A stretch of 64,000 nucleotides of DNA from Sulfolobus sp. E5-1-F (lineage in GTDB: Archaea; Thermoproteota; Thermoprotei_A; Sulfolobales; Sulfolobaceae), in NCBI RefSeq assembly GCF_009601705.1, contig NZ_CP045687.1, forward strand, positions 966,630 through 1,030,629, in the 5' to 3' direction. Of the stretch, positions 34,083 through 46,772 are shown in pieces (positions within the stretch are counted from its first letter, which is position 1; each line of letters begins with the position of its first letter). The notes under the pieces were generated by a model, which was not told where the DNA came from, ran no database searches, and saw nothing but the letters and a program-made list of their open reading frames with translations. The position numbers were made by a program, and so were the translations under genes.

Positions 34083-34574
34083 ATGATGCAAGTATCAGAA
34101 CAAATGGCGGAAATGGTATCAAAAAAGTTTTGGGCTTTGATAAAGATGTTGAGGTTTTATGTTGTCCTTAGGAGATTCAGTTACATTGATCCTTTAATAT
34201 ATTCTATTGATCCGAAACAGATCAAGGATGTTATATCGGAGGCAATGAGGGAGTTCGTTTCTTATACCTCATCTTCATCTAGTAGAAATATCATTATTAA
34301 TGACGATCCTAAAAATCCAACGATCGTACAAGCTCCGTGTCTAGTTGTAGCTAAAAAGGATGAGGTTCCCCAAAATTTCCCCTACATTTATAGGTATACT
34401 ATTTACAGGGTTCAGAATTCTAACGAGTACTGTATTTCGCCTCTTATTGTGAATGAGAATCGGGTTACTTTGATCTCGCCTAATGAATCAATTATAAAAG
34501 AATTTTTTGATAAGTTAGATTCAGATATTCAATACGCTCGAATTCTCGCATCTCTTGCAGTTGGAGGTGAATAA
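34083..34574 (+). CDS. csa5: Csa5, small subunit of the I-A interference complex
   Basis: Csa5 (Cas11-type) is the small helical subunit of the archaeal type I-A Cascade, helping R-loop formation. The 163-aa protein opens the six-gene operon csa5-cas7-cas5-cas8a2-cas3'-cas3''. Its N-terminal half is helical ([20 protein letters not shown]) and contains an SSSSS linker; the C-terminal region is mixed. The assignment rests on size, helical start and strict position before cas7. Two ATGs (34083, 34086) are adjacent. The upstream 34020-34080 region is AT-rich but has no obvious strong TATA. cas7 follows after one base beyond the stop. Confidence 0.88.
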   Translation: MMQVSEQMAEMVSKKFWALIKMLRFYVVLRRFSYIDPLIYSIDPKQIKDVISEAMREFVSYTSSSSSRNIIINDDPKNPTIVQAPCLVVAKKDEVPQNFPYIYRYTIYRVQNSNEYCISPLIVNENRVTLISPNESIIKEFFDKLDSDIQYARILASLAVGGE

Positions 34575-34575
34575 T

Positions 34576-35514
34576 ATGTGGATATCCTTTTCCGTAAGGT
34601 ATTTGGTAAATGTAGAAGATTTAAATAATGTAGAATCTGCAGGTAACTACGTAAGGCATAGAAGGGCTCCAATAGTTTTTAAGGAAAAGGACGTGTATAC
34701 GGTATCATATGTTCCAGCAGTGAGTGGGGAAATGATCGCTCACGGATATCAAATGAATTTGGTAGAATTGGCATTGCAAAGGAATTTACCAGTGGACGAT
34801 TTAGCTAAACAAGGTATACTGATAAAGAGGGGTGCTGATGATAAGGTGCATGAAAATACTAAGTGTAAAGACATAGATGATGCGAGTGAATACGAAATGT
34901 GTGTTATTAGTGAGGATGTAGTTGAGGATGTTGCTGGGTTCATGAATCCCAATAAGCTAGTCAAGAGGGTATCAAATATAGCCTTTAGTTACATGGTTCC
35001 TGCAATAGATGCAGTGAAAGCATCAACAATATCTTCGCAATTTCACGTTAGGTATGCTAATAAGGAATTAATGGATAAATACAAGAATGAGAATCTTCAA
35101 TCTTTATATAATATCGAAACTGCTAGTGCCTCATATGTGTTAACTGGTTACCTAAACATAAGTGGTGTGGGAAGAACACAAAACTATCCGATAAAAGAGG
35201 TTAATGACAAGAAGAATAGAGAAAGGACAGCACTGGACGCTCTAATGATAACTATAACTCAATTCTTATTTGGTGCGAAATTGACTAGATTTAAGCCAAT
35301 AGTTGATATAGAGGCGATATTTGTTAGCTCCTCAGAGAAACCTTTCAATTTACCGCCAGTAACTGGAGATATAAAGAAATATATTGAACTAGTAAATTCC
35401 ACTGCGGAATCATTCGCTAATATGTTGAAAGTAAATAAGCCGGTTATAAAATACTATCTAAAGGAGGAGAAAGGTAACGTTAATACACCAGTAGATGCGT
35501 TTATGGTAATGTGA
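34576..35514 (+). CDS. cas7: Cas7 (Csa2), crRNA backbone of type I-A
   Basis: Cas7 molecules polymerise along the crRNA spacer to form the Cascade backbone. I start it at the ATG at 34576 (MWISFSVRYLVNVEDLNNVE), preceded by GGAGGTG six bases upstream. 312 aa, normal for Csa2. Typical features: NYVRHRRAPIV near the N-terminus, YVPAVSGEMIAHGYQ, SSQFHVRYA and TGYLNISGVGRTQNYPI. It abuts cas5, whose ATG follows the TGA directly, so the two are probably translated together. Confidence 0.95.
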   Translation: MWISFSVRYLVNVEDLNNVESAGNYVRHRRAPIVFKEKDVYTVSYVPAVSGEMIAHGYQMNLVELALQRNLPVDDLAKQGILIKRGADDKVHENTKCKDIDDASEYEMCVISEDVVEDVAGFMNPNKLVKRVSNIAFSYMVPAIDAVKASTISSQFHVRYANKELMDKYKNENLQSLYNIETASASYVLTGYLNISGVGRTQNYPIKEVNDKKNRERTALDALMITITQFLFGAKLTRFKPIVDIEAIFVSSSEKPFNLPPVTGDIKKYIELVNSTAESFANMLKVNKPVIKYYLKEEKGNVNTPVDAFMVM

Positions 35515-36312
35515 ATGATAAATAAGGGTATAGTTATTTCTGGTATTCATCATTGGGGTTTTTCTATCAGGGTTCCTAGAACTTCTGCTGGTGGAGATTC
35601 GTATATAGTTCCACCTATTACGACTATTTTAGGTGCGTTAAGTAGGGGTTATTGTAGCGATTACGCTGTTAGGTCCAACGTTTCGTGCACTAAGGAGTTT
35701 ATAGATAAATTCTCTTCTGAACTATTCTGGATCACTTACGGTGCTGAGGATCGTACTCTGATCCCTTATTCAGATCTCCTAAGAGAGGAGAGAGTACCGT
35801 ACAGGCAGTCTAAGAATAGAGATATAAAAGAGATGGCGAATTGGTTTGGAGTTTCAGCCTTTGGGAAGGTTTATGGTGCTAGTGCTAGTTTTAGTATAGC
35901 AGTACTTCTGAACAAGGAAAACGTAGAATTTTGGAGTAAACTGGGTTGGCAAATAGTGTCACTGGGTACGAAGGAATCGTTAGTTACAGTAACTGATGTT
36001 AGGGTAGTTGATGTGGTGGAGAGTAATGAAGAGGAGTTTTATACCATATATTATACTCCAGAGGAATGCCTTAAGAATAAAGAGGAATTTGAGACGGTGA
36101 ATATGCCAGTAAAGAACGTTTACGAACTTTCTAATAGGCCGAATATTGGAGTTTTCTCAAACTTCCTTGTTCCAAGGAAGACACCTTTTATTGGTGGAAG
36201 GGTAAAAGTTAATAGGAGAAATGTAAATGAGGAGAAATGTAAAGTTCTCAAACTTTTAGGAAGTGATAAATACGTGATAACGTTAAAAGAGGGGTTAAGG
36301 AAATGGTATTAA
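35515..36312 (+). CDS. cas5: Cas5 of type I-A
   Basis: Cas5 caps the Cascade backbone and grips the 8-nt crRNA 5' handle (AUUGAAAG for arrays A2-A5). The 265-aa RAMP-fold protein starts MINKGIVISGIHHWGFSIRV at the base after the cas7 stop. PPITTILGALSRGY near residue 35 is the Cas5 form of the RAMP helix motif, and the C-terminal NFLVPRKTPFIGG is family-typical. It overlaps cas8a2 by 10 bp. Since A6 crRNAs would carry ACUGAAAG, this subunit is the one that would sense that change. Confidence 0.93.
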   Translation: MINKGIVISGIHHWGFSIRVPRTSAGGDSYIVPPITTILGALSRGYCSDYAVRSNVSCTKEFIDKFSSELFWITYGAEDRTLIPYSDLLREERVPYRQSKNRDIKEMANWFGVSAFGKVYGASASFSIAVLLNKENVEFWSKLGWQIVSLGTKESLVTVTDVRVVDVVESNEEEFYTIYYTPEECLKNKEEFETVNMPVKNVYELSNRPNIGVFSNFLVPRKTPFIGGRVKVNRRNVNEEKCKVLKLLGSDKYVITLKEGLRKWY

Positions 36313-37283
36313 AGATAACTCTTCCACCTGAGGGATATTTTGTTAGGAGTCTTGTAATAAGTGAATTGTTAGGTTTAAACGAAGTTGGGATCAATATAGA
36401 GGGAGATATAGCAACTATAGAGAAGACGGAGGAATTTAAGGAGAAATTAAAGTATGAGTTAGAACAATTTAAATTTGTACTGAATAAGCTAAAGAGGTAT
36501 GTAAAGAACTACGGAAATCAGGTTAAGCTTGCAGAGAAAGTCTTTAGTGGGGATATTGAGGAGTTTTTCAAGAAAGATAATAATAACGCCAATGAGTACT
36601 TTTTACCATTAATCTTTCCAGAGATCATGGAGGCTGAAAAGTGGTTTGGTGGATGGAGTGGTAGTGGAAAGGGTAGTAAGAGAACTATTGGAATTAGCAA
36701 ACAATCCTTTATCTTGTCCTTATTGGGTTTAGGGAAGTATCAATTAGTTAATTATAGGGTTGGGAAAGAACAAGTTACTGTTTTGGCTACGGTTGATACT
36801 ACGATAATGTCAGATATGTGTAAGCCCTCAAAGAGAAAAGAGATCAAAATTAAAAATAATATAATAGACAAGCTCTCTCACATTAGTAGATTACTTATTT
36901 TCTCTATAGCATTAGACGAGCAGGGTTGTCAAGAAATTCTCTTACTAAAGGAAGGAGAACACAGAGCTGAAATATACGAGAAAAATCCTCACGCGTCCCT
37001 AAGGCCTTTAATTCGTTTCTGGGCTCTGGTAAATGATGGGCAAGTTGAGGATAGAGTAACTAATTTGGCAAATGATTCTCCAGATTCGTTTAACAAAGTA
37101 TCGAATTACATTTTTGATGGAATTAGAGGGACATTGTCATCAGCAGAAGTGAGTTTCATGATAGCAAAGGAAACCTATTTGAAGGAGGAAAATTCACCTC
37201 TCACCTCATGGGATATTTTCAAAATAAGAGAGGCATTAAGAGCGTTAAGAGAGGAGATGAAAGAGGTCTATTCATCGACATGA
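36303..37283 (+). CDS. cas8a2: Cas8a2 (Csa4), large subunit of type I-A
   Basis: Cas8 recognises the PAM and recruits Cas3. The 326-aa protein lies between cas5 and cas3', the expected position for the Csa4-type large subunit; its length fits. The sequence is diverged, as usual for the family. Visible landmarks are KWFGGWSGSGKGSKRTIGIS, a basic glycine-rich stretch near residue 120 that could contact DNA, and a helical C-terminus (WDIFKIREALRALREEMKEV). It shares ATGA with the start of cas3', so translation is coupled. Function is inferred mainly from operon position. Confidence 0.8.
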   Translation: MVLKITLPPEGYFVRSLVISELLGLNEVGINIEGDIATIEKTEEFKEKLKYELEQFKFVLNKLKRYVKNYGNQVKLAEKVFSGDIEEFFKKDNNNANEYFLPLIFPEIMEAEKWFGGWSGSGKGSKRTIGISKQSFILSLLGLGKYQLVNYRVGKEQVTVLATVDTTIMSDMCKPSKRKEIKIKNNIIDKLSHISRLLIFSIALDEQGCQEILLLKEGEHRAEIYEKNPHASLRPLIRFWALVNDGQVEDRVTNLANDSPDSFNKVSNYIFDGIRGTLSSAEVSFMIAKETYLKEENSPLTSWDIFKIREALRALREEMKEVYSST

Positions 37284-38926
37284 GGAAAGGGATACAGAAA
37301 GTTTTGGATATTCTTAACTGTCGTAATGGAAATGAAATTTATGAATGTGAAGATGTAAATTTCATTCTAACATTCCCAACTGGTTATGGAAAAACTACAC
37401 TATCCTTAGAAATTGCCGAAATGCTTGAGTCGAAACCGGCTAGAAACTTCAGCAGATTAATTCACGTTGTACCTACAAGGTCTTTAGCCAAGGATATTAA
37501 GAGAGGAGCTGAGGAAAGGAAATTAAAATACGCAGTTCAATACTCGTTTTCTCCTTCTGAAGTAAAATCCCCTCTTTTCTTAGCCAAATTCATAATAACG
37601 ACTTACGACTCCTTTTTGCTAAATCTTTACAAGGCTTCTATAGGAGAGCCCTTCTCATACCATGGCCATTACGATTTGCCGAGATTTGGAATATACACGT
37701 CATTAGCACACTTCGATGAATTCCACTTAATGAATGAGGGAAATTCTTGGTCATCTCTGTTAAGCGCTGTTGGGCATTTGTCTAAAGTTGGAGTAAATAT
37801 GATACTTTCATCAGCCACACCTAATAAGAACATAGAAGAGGAATTAATTAGAAAGATGGAGAATAGAAAAATAGTGAGGCTAGCGGTAGTAAGCAATTAC
37901 GGTGAATCAGTAAAAAATAGGAACTGTAAAGAGGTGAGTGAAGGTTATTACGAATGTAGAGTGGGAGATGTTAAATACACTAGCCTGGAAGTGAAGGATG
38001 ATATAAAGACGCCTAAGATAGATATTGAATTTCTAGATAATAAAGATAAATTATTGGAAGTAGTTAGAGGAAATAAGGATAAAAAGATAATAGTTATAGT
38101 AAACACTGTTGAAGGGGCAATTGAACTTTATGAAAAATTAAAGGACTTGTCCCCTTGCCTAATACACTCGAGATTTAAGATAGGTGATAGAGATCAAAAG
38201 CTAAGGAATGATTGTAATATTATAATAGCGACGCAAGTGATTGAGGTTGGTGTAAATATCTCCTCTGAGATAATGATAACTGAACAAGCTCCAATAACTT
38301 CTATCGTACAGAGGGTTGGTAGGCTATTAAGATATAACGAGAAAAATGAGGGAAAACTTTACATATGGAAGAGTGGAAACTATTATCCTTACGATAAGGA
38401 TGAAGTTGAAAACACAATTAAGGAGTTGGAAAATAGGAAAGACAACATATCCCTAAAATTGCCTTCAAGTTATGGTGAAGTTGTAGATAAAGTCATAAAG
38501 ATGCCAATTAAGGATATTGAACTACTTAATGAACTAGAAAGGATAGCTGAAAACATATTCGCAACTAAGGAGGATCTGGAAAAATTACTCGAAGATTACT
38601 GTACTTTAACTACATCATATGTGATAAACGTTGCATACGATATGCCTAATTCTGAAAACGATCTAATTCCATTAGATGGTAACTTAGCGTTCAAAATAGC
38701 TCTAAAAAATAACGACTGTGTTTACGCATATGTGGAGGAATATACGCCAAATAAGAACTCGGAAGTGGACAAGGTAACTCTAAAAGAAACGTGTGTTAAG
38801 ATCAAAGATCCATGCAGAGACTATCGAAAACCTATTTACGATAATGGGAAACACTATATAATATATGCACTAAAGATCGATAAAAACCTCTATGATGAGA
38901 AAACTGGATTGAGGTTGACGAAATGA
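37280..38926 (+). CDS. cas3': Cas3' helicase of type I-A
   Basis: The SF2 helicase half of the split Cas3 unwinds target DNA after Cascade binding. I start it at the ATG at 37280 (MRKGIQKVLDIL), overlapping the cas8a2 stop as ATGA; the frame extends upstream but only within cas8a2. 548 aa. Motifs: Walker A TFPTGYGKTTLS, DEAH-like HFDEFHL, LSSATP (motif III), ATQVIEVGVNIS and IVQRVGRLLRY (motif VI). All helicase motifs are intact and there is no HD domain; the nuclease is the next gene. It overlaps cas3'' by ATGA. Confidence 0.96.
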   Translation: MRKGIQKVLDILNCRNGNEIYECEDVNFILTFPTGYGKTTLSLEIAEMLESKPARNFSRLIHVVPTRSLAKDIKRGAEERKLKYAVQYSFSPSEVKSPLFLAKFIITTYDSFLLNLYKASIGEPFSYHGHYDLPRFGIYTSLAHFDEFHLMNEGNSWSSLLSAVGHLSKVGVNMILSSATPNKNIEEELIRKMENRKIVRLAVVSNYGESVKNRNCKEVSEGYYECRVGDVKYTSLEVKDDIKTPKIDIEFLDNKDKLLEVVRGNKDKKIIVIVNTVEGAIELYEKLKDLSPCLIHSRFKIGDRDQKLRNDCNIIIATQVIEVGVNISSEIMITEQAPITSIVQRVGRLLRYNEKNEGKLYIWKSGNYYPYDKDEVENTIKELENRKDNISLKLPSSYGEVVDKVIKMPIKDIELLNELERIAENIFATKEDLEKLLEDYCTLTTSYVINVAYDMPNSENDLIPLDGNLAFKIALKNNDCVYAYVEEYTPNKNSEVDKVTLKETCVKIKDPCRDYRKPIYDNGKHYIIYALKIDKNLYDEKTGLRLTK

Positions 38927-39564
38927 CTTGTTGGGCCTTTTACGGAGTGGAAACGTTTAAGCAACACAGTTTAGGAATACTTAGATTCTTTAGGAATAAC
39001 TTCTCCTATATTATTCCAATCATATCACATAGAACTGGAATTAATGAAGAAACGGTTAAGAAAAGCGTTGAAATCGGCGTTTCTCTTCACGATATAGGTA
39101 AAACATCTAAAGGTTACACTAAAAGCTATTTCGGTCATGAATTTTACAGTGGTTATCTTATTTACAAGATCCTCCAAGAATGTTGTGATTCTGAACTAAA
39201 GCCTTTAGTTGCATTAGCTGCAATGAACCATCATCAAGCAATGAAAGGGAGAACCTTAAGGGAAATGGTAATAAAGGGAAATTACACAAGAATCCCTTCA
39301 GTATATGAATTAAGGGATGAGTGTAGGGACGATATTAGGGAAGTATTTAAAGAAATTGGCGTGGAAATAAAGGGTTTTCCCGAAAAGGTCACTAGAAGTG
39401 ATGTTATTGAATGGTTTAAGAGATTAAACCTAAAATGGAAAAACTTATACGTTATAATCCTAGGACCATTAATGGTATCTGACACAGTTATAGCTAACAT
39501 GAATAGGGGAGAAAACCAATACAATAAAATTATAGAGGAATATGAGAAGTGGATAACTAAGTGA
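38923..39564 (+). CDS. cas3'': Cas3'' HD nuclease of type I-A
   Basis: The stand-alone HD nuclease degrades the DNA strand displaced and unwound by Cas3'. 213 aa, with the metal-binding HD set: GVSLHDIGKTSKGY, YFGHEFYSG and AAMNHHQAM. Last gene of the operon, starting inside the cas3' stop (ATGA). The end at 39564 is followed within 40 bp by a MITE. No Cas6 is in this operon; the only Cas6 candidate in the window is at 57470-58252. Confidence 0.95.
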   Translation: MTCWAFYGVETFKQHSLGILRFFRNNFSYIIPIISHRTGINEETVKKSVEIGVSLHDIGKTSKGYTKSYFGHEFYSGYLIYKILQECCDSELKPLVALAAMNHHQAMKGRTLREMVIKGNYTRIPSVYELRDECRDDIREVFKEIGVEIKGFPEKVTRSDVIEWFKRLNLKWKNLYVIILGPLMVSDTVIANMNRGENQYNKIIEEYEKWITK

Positions 39565-39598
39565 ATTTTTTCTCTCGCAAATTTGAAAGATGAAAAGA

Positions 39599-39753
39599 TG
39601 GTACTTACGTAAATTTGCCTAAAATCCCTTAAATCTTAAGCACTAACATAGATTCTCTTTGAAAAGATTTAAACTAGTGGAAGCGTACACGGTATAATCT
39701 TGAATTAGAAAATTAGACGCTATACATTATGTGTAATTTTCAGGGATCTACTA
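39599..39753 (-). mobile_element. MITE copy 7, with a partial second copy beside it
   Basis: Inverted copy from TGGTACTTACGTAAATTTG to CAGGGATCTACTA. An extra fragment of the element interior (ATTCTCTTCAAAAAGTAGTC and following) lies at 39761-39813, so there was either a tandem insertion or a partial duplication. No clear target duplication. Confidence 0.65.
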
Positions 39754-39842
39754 ACTGAGTATTCTCTTCAAAAAGTAGTCGTAAATAGTTCAATCGTATG
39801 TGTAGATAGTATACCCGGAAAAGTTTTCGGGAAACCGCTAAT

Positions 39843-41046
<1,204 letters not shown>

Positions 41047-41067
41047 AGGTAAATTTGTTATCACCAA

Positions 41068-41726
41068 CTTAAAAATAATCTGACGAATTCTAAACTACCA
41101 AACTGAGATATGCTCGTCAAGTTCTGAAACAATTTAAAGATTCTCATCAGTCTGTAAAATTGACAGAATGTGTGACAACTTGAGTTAAAATGTAATGTTT
41201 TCATGAGGATTTGCTAGTAGTAGCAGATATATATAATTATAAATGATAGTCGACTTCAGTCTAAATTCCTCCAATGTGCATCTTTTAAAGCTCGTGTTAA
41301 TTTGCGTGATTAGCAGTACGCATTATATCATGACATGAGGAATAGTTTGAGAAAAATTTGAAAAGTGATAGGATCGGGCTTAAGACCCAGCCCGCGTTTG
41401 AGAAAAAGACAACTCGTTTAATTTTTCACTATTAGCCTATACAGTTTTATTGTCAAAAAATTGATCCCTTGAATATCTTTCCACTTTATTATTTAAATTA
41501 ACGATCCGATGTAATGTTCACGTATAAGAATACGTCTGAGAATAATAATGTAGTAACGTATAGAGACGGAATATATGTGTATAAAAAATAAAAAGAAAAT
41601 TATATAATATATGTGTATAATACTTATGTTTAAAAATGCCGTTAAAAGGTCAAAAGGGAAATTTTCAATAAGTCAACAAACTATCACTGAATACCCTAAC
41701 GTGAATATTAATTTTGATGAATTATT
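41068..41726. other. Gap between cas1 and array A5, with one GC-rich hairpin
   Basis: AT-rich sequence with a conspicuous CGGGCT-taagaccc-AGCCCG hairpin at 41375-41394. In an AT-rich hyperthermophile such a patch can mark a structured RNA, but no family is recognised. ATATATGTGTATAA is repeated at 41571 and 41607. No gene seen. Confidence 0.35.
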
Positions 41727-44700
41727 CTTTCAATTCCTTTGTGGATTTATCTAAGATAACATTAGATATATACCAACAAAATGTAAATATCTTTCAATTC
41801 CTTTGTGGATTTATCATTGATAAAAAAGAGATTGTCTTTATAGTTTAAGATATTCCTTTCAATTCCTTTGTGGATTTATCGGCATTAATGAGCTTCCAAG
41901 GTTGTTAGCAACATTTTGTGCACTTTCAATTCCTTTGTGGATTTATCGTTTTTATGATGCTGTGGCGCTTGACACAACAGTAACAAGAGCTTTCAATTCC
42001 TTTGTGGATTTATCAGGGATAACAGCCACAACAAAAGACAGCAATAATGAGACACTTTCAATTCCTTTGTGGATTTATCGCTATTGATGCTAGCGGACCT
42101 AAAAATAAAAAGTTAATCTTTCAATTCCTTTGTGGATTTATCACCATTAACGTATCTGTCACTGGAAGATTGGAATAACTTTGTCAACCTTTCAATTCCT
42201 TTGTGGATTTATCACCGAGGCACCCAGTTATGCCAATTTAGTATATGACGCTCTTTCAATTCCTTTGTGGATTTATCGTAACTTGATGGAAAAAATCCAG
42301 GTGATAGACAATGAGCTTTCAATTCCTTTGTGGATTTATCACGTGTTGTTGCCAATAATAAGGGAAGAATATAAAAAGTCTTTCAATTCCTTTGTGGATT
42401 TATCCGAAACATATATTTCAAACTATGAATTATACTATAGAATTACTTTCAATTCCTTTGTGGATTTATCAAAATCCGAAAATCGAGATAGAACTAGACC
42501 CGAAAGAGACTTTCAATTCCTTTGTGGATTTATCTCTTTTGGAAACTTGTTCAGAGATAAGCCTGTATCTCTTAAACTTTCAATTCCTTTGTGGATTTAT
42601 CATGACGTTTTGTATGATGGTGTGAATGTTGTAAAGCGTTCTTTCAATTCCTTTGTGGATTTATCAGTATCTTAGAGCTGGAGTTGCCGAATTTCTACGC
42701 AAACTTTCAATTCCTTTGTGGATTTATCCTATAAAGGGTAGAATAAGGTTTAAAAGGAATGAAGACCCCTTTCAATTCCTTTGTGGATTTATCCGTCACT
42801 TTCGCTGTAATGTCTGCACTTCCCGTCATTTCTTTCAATTCCTTTGTGGATTTATCTGTTGAATTTTTAGCTAGTGAGTTAAATGCTGAGATTGTAGTCT
42901 TTCAATTCCTTTGTGGATTTATCAGCAATATTGAATAATCGCCTAAGGCTTATCTTGAAGTTCTTTCAATTCCTTTGTGGATTTATCCGGCTAGACTGAA
43001 AGTAAAAAAAAAATTGGACCGCAAAAACGCTTTCAATTCCTTTGTGGATTTATCCGAATATATTCTAGCAAAAAAACTTACGCAAATATATTCGCTTTCA
43101 ATTCCTTTGTGGATTTATCAGAAAATCGTTATGATGGAGGATGGTGTGCATGAAGACCTTTCAATTCCTTTGTGGATTTATCATACATATTTAAATATTT
43201 CTAAAAAACCAAGAAAGATCTTTCAATTCCTTTGTGGATTTATCATACTAAATTGGCATACGATGGTGCCTCAGTGTAATATCCTTTCAATTCCTTTGTG
43301 GATTTATCTATTTGTCAGGTAAGTCATTATAATCAACAAGATTATCTCTTTCAATTCCTTTGTGGATTTATCTTGTACTTGAACTTAGTATCAACTGATG
43401 TAAAAGTCTTTCAATTCCTTTGTGGATTTATCAACGGTTGTCTCACTGGCGTAAACATATAGAAGTTTAAGATTCTTTCAATTCCTTTGTGGATTTATCA
43501 AAAAATTAAAGTTTGGAACTTGCTTTTTGCGTAAAAAGCTTTCAATTCCTTTGTGGATTTATCAAAAAATTAAAGTTTGGAACTTGCTTTTTGCGTAAAA
43601 AGCTTTCAATTCCTTTGTGGATTTATCAGTACCCAAATTTTAACTGAAGATAAGTCAGAGGTATACTTTCAATTCCTTTGTGGATTTATCAAAGCCGTTG
43701 TAGGCTCAGTACCCTCGGCTACAGCGTCATCTTTCAATTCCTTTGTGGATTTATCTTTGGTTGCCGTATTTGAAATCTGTTATTGTAAGTTACTTTCAAT
43801 TCCTTTGTGGATTTATCGAAATGGGGTGGGTTTGCGAAACAAGCCTCAACAGTATCGCTTTCAATTCCTTTGTGGATTTATCTTGATAATAAAAGTTTTA
43901 CAGCAAGAGTAGAAACGATAACTTTCAATTCCTTTGTGGATTTATCAGTCTTGACGTTTGCTAATGGATTTGGAGGAGGTAGTGGTTTCTCTTTCAATTC
44001 CTTTGTGGATTTATCTTAACTCACCATACTCCCGCTAGCTTTTGCCCTACATTATATCTTTCAATTCCTTTGTGGATTTATCTAAAAAACGCTAACTAGC
44101 ACTGACGCTAAGCCAAACTTTCAATTCCTTTGTGGATTTATCTTTACGCTCCGCAGAATTTCCAACAAGTCCTAGCTGAGATCTTTCAATTCCTTTGTGG
44201 ATTTATCACAAACCACCCTTGATTTGGTGATGGTGGGAATGATGTACTTTCAATTCCTTTGTGGATTTATCCAAAGGATGGGAAACTGAGTGCCGTGGGG
44301 GGCCTTTTCTTGGCTTTCAATTCCTTTGTGGATTTATCCGACATAATAGTACAAGCCACTGGTATTCCTAAAGGCTTCTTTCAATTCCTTTGTGGATTTA
44401 TCGTACCACCCAAGTAAACACTGTCTCCGCTAAAACTACTCTTTCAATTCCTTTGTGGATTTATCGTATTTGGGCGATAAAGTAGTAATTTTAGGTCAGT
44501 CTTCTTTCAATTCCTTTGTGGATTTATCCAAAGGCTATTCCTTTCTTCATGATTAAGAGGATTGATAACTTTCAATTCCTTTGTGGATTTATCTTGCGAT
44601 TTTATGAAACTGATGAGGAAATAGAACTGTATCTTTCAATTCCTTTGTGGATTTATCAATATTCATGGAAGAAAGTCTACGCTATATAACCATAACTTTC

Positions 44701-46772
44701 AATTCCTTTGTGGATTTATCCTAAACGATCTACAGACGATAATTGATGCCGTTATGGCTCTTTCAATTCCTTTGTGGATTTATCAAGACATCGTTAAGAT
44801 TCTGGAAGTTACCATTTTGATAATATCTTTCAATTCCTTTGTGGATTTATCCATAGAAGGTACGATGGAGGACTATGCGGGTGAGTAATACTTTCAATTC
44901 CTTTGTGGATTTATCCTAAATCCAGACCAAACAGAATTAATTACACAATATGAGCTTTCAATTCCTTTGTGGATTTATCAATGTCATTTCCTGCGGTAGT
45001 AAATGCACTGATTATCGCCTTTCAATTCCTTTGTGGATTTATCAATCTCATGTCTTTTCTTTATCTTATCTGGCGTTATTTCCTTTCAATTCCTTTGTGG
45101 ATTTATCGTAATACTCCGCTTTACGCTTGGATAGAATCATATTCATACTTTCAATTCCTTTGTGGATTTATCAAGGATTATACATATATGCATGTTTGAT
45201 AACGTGATACACTTTCAATTCCTTTGTGGATTTATCTTTGGAGAAGAGTTTTCTGGGAAAGAAAACAGAAGAGAACTTTCAATTCCTTTGTGGATTTATC
45301 GGGACGATGTCATCAGTGCAGTAGATGCAAAGTACAAACCTTTCAATTCCTTTGTGGATTTATCTTAAGAAGAGAAACAATAAGCTGATATTAGAGTTCT
45401 ACAACTTTCAATTCCTTTGTGGATTTATCATAGCCAGCACCAAAACCAGCCGCGGCAAACCCTAGTGCTTTCAATTCCTTTGTGGATTTATCCTTGCTTA
45501 AGAACGAGAATCTCTATCCAAATGCTGCTGACTTTCAATTCCTTTGTGGATTTATCGACGACACCCCAAGGGATAAATCGTACTATCGTGGAAATTCTTT
45601 CAATTCCTTTGTGGATTTATCTCAGTTTTCATCCAAGTAGTAACAACGGTGCTAATAATTTCTTTCAATTCCTTTGTGGATTTATCCTGAAAACTTTGTA
45701 TTTTTTCTATACGCAAAAGATGGACTTTCAATTCCTTTGTGGATTTATCATCTAGTCTCAAATGAATATTTGGAATTATATGTGGTCTCTTTCAATTCCT
45801 TTGTGGATTTATCCTTTAACAAGTTGGTTGAGATTCTTAATAACGCACAACAACTTTCAATTCCTTTGTGGATTTATCAAAATTGAACAACTCTTACTTA
45901 AGCACAAACCATATAAGTTCTTTCAATTCCTTTGTGGATTTATCAGTAGTATGTTATTTCTCAATGGTGCTGGGTATGGTGGGCTTTCAATTCCTTTGTG
46001 GATTTATCTCTATGGTCTTCACAAAGTGTTCCCGCTTCGGGAAGTTCTTTCAATTCCTTTGTGGATTTATCGAAGAAAATACATTATTACAATCACAACA
46101 ACTCACAACTTTCTTTCAATTCCTTTGTGGATTTATCGAATGTAACCGTAACAAATAGTTCCCCTATTCCAGCTTTCAATTCCTTTGTGGATTTATCGAT
46201 TTGTTCGAACACAGTACGACTCAAGACGTAAAAAACTTTCAATTCCTTTGTGGATTTATCAGAGGAATAAACTGAAATGTTTGGGTTTGTCCATTACTAG
46301 CTTTCAATTCCTTTGTGGATTTATCTAGGTGTTTTTACCGCAATCTCAATCCTAGATTATATCTTTCAATTCCTTTGTGGATTTATCGGAAGTGGCCGAC
46401 ACTGATAAACTTTCAAATAAATATATCTTTCAATTCCTTTGTGGATTTATCTTAATCTACAATACTTTGCACAAACGTTTGGGATGATTCTCTTTCAATT
46501 CCTTTGTGGATTTATCAAATATTCTACCCATGCACCGCCTTTAGTTGCAATAACTCTTTCAATTCCTTTGTGGATTTATCAAAAAAGAAGAAGAACAACT
46601 AAACGAAAATCAGAAAATACTTTCAATTCCTTTGTGGATTTATCCTGACCTTGTTTTTGGTGGTGTTGTAGTAGACAAATTTGCTTTCAATTCCTTTGTG
46701 GATTTATCTTGTTTTTATCGCAACGGCAAGCTAGTAAAGCGTATTGACTTTCAATTCCTTTGTGGATTTATC
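41727..46772 (-). CRISPR. CRISPR array A5, 79 repeats
   Basis: The largest array: seventy-nine 25-nt repeats identical to those of A3 (plus strand CTTTCAATTCC...GTGGATTTATC), mean unit 64.4 bp, transcribed leftward from the leader at 46773-47233. The repeats are uniform from end to end, unlike A2 and A4. One repeat-spacer unit is duplicated: the same spacer occurs at 43500-43538 and 43564-43602. The spacer at 44529-44568 shares 17 bases with IS remnant 1. Confidence 0.98.
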
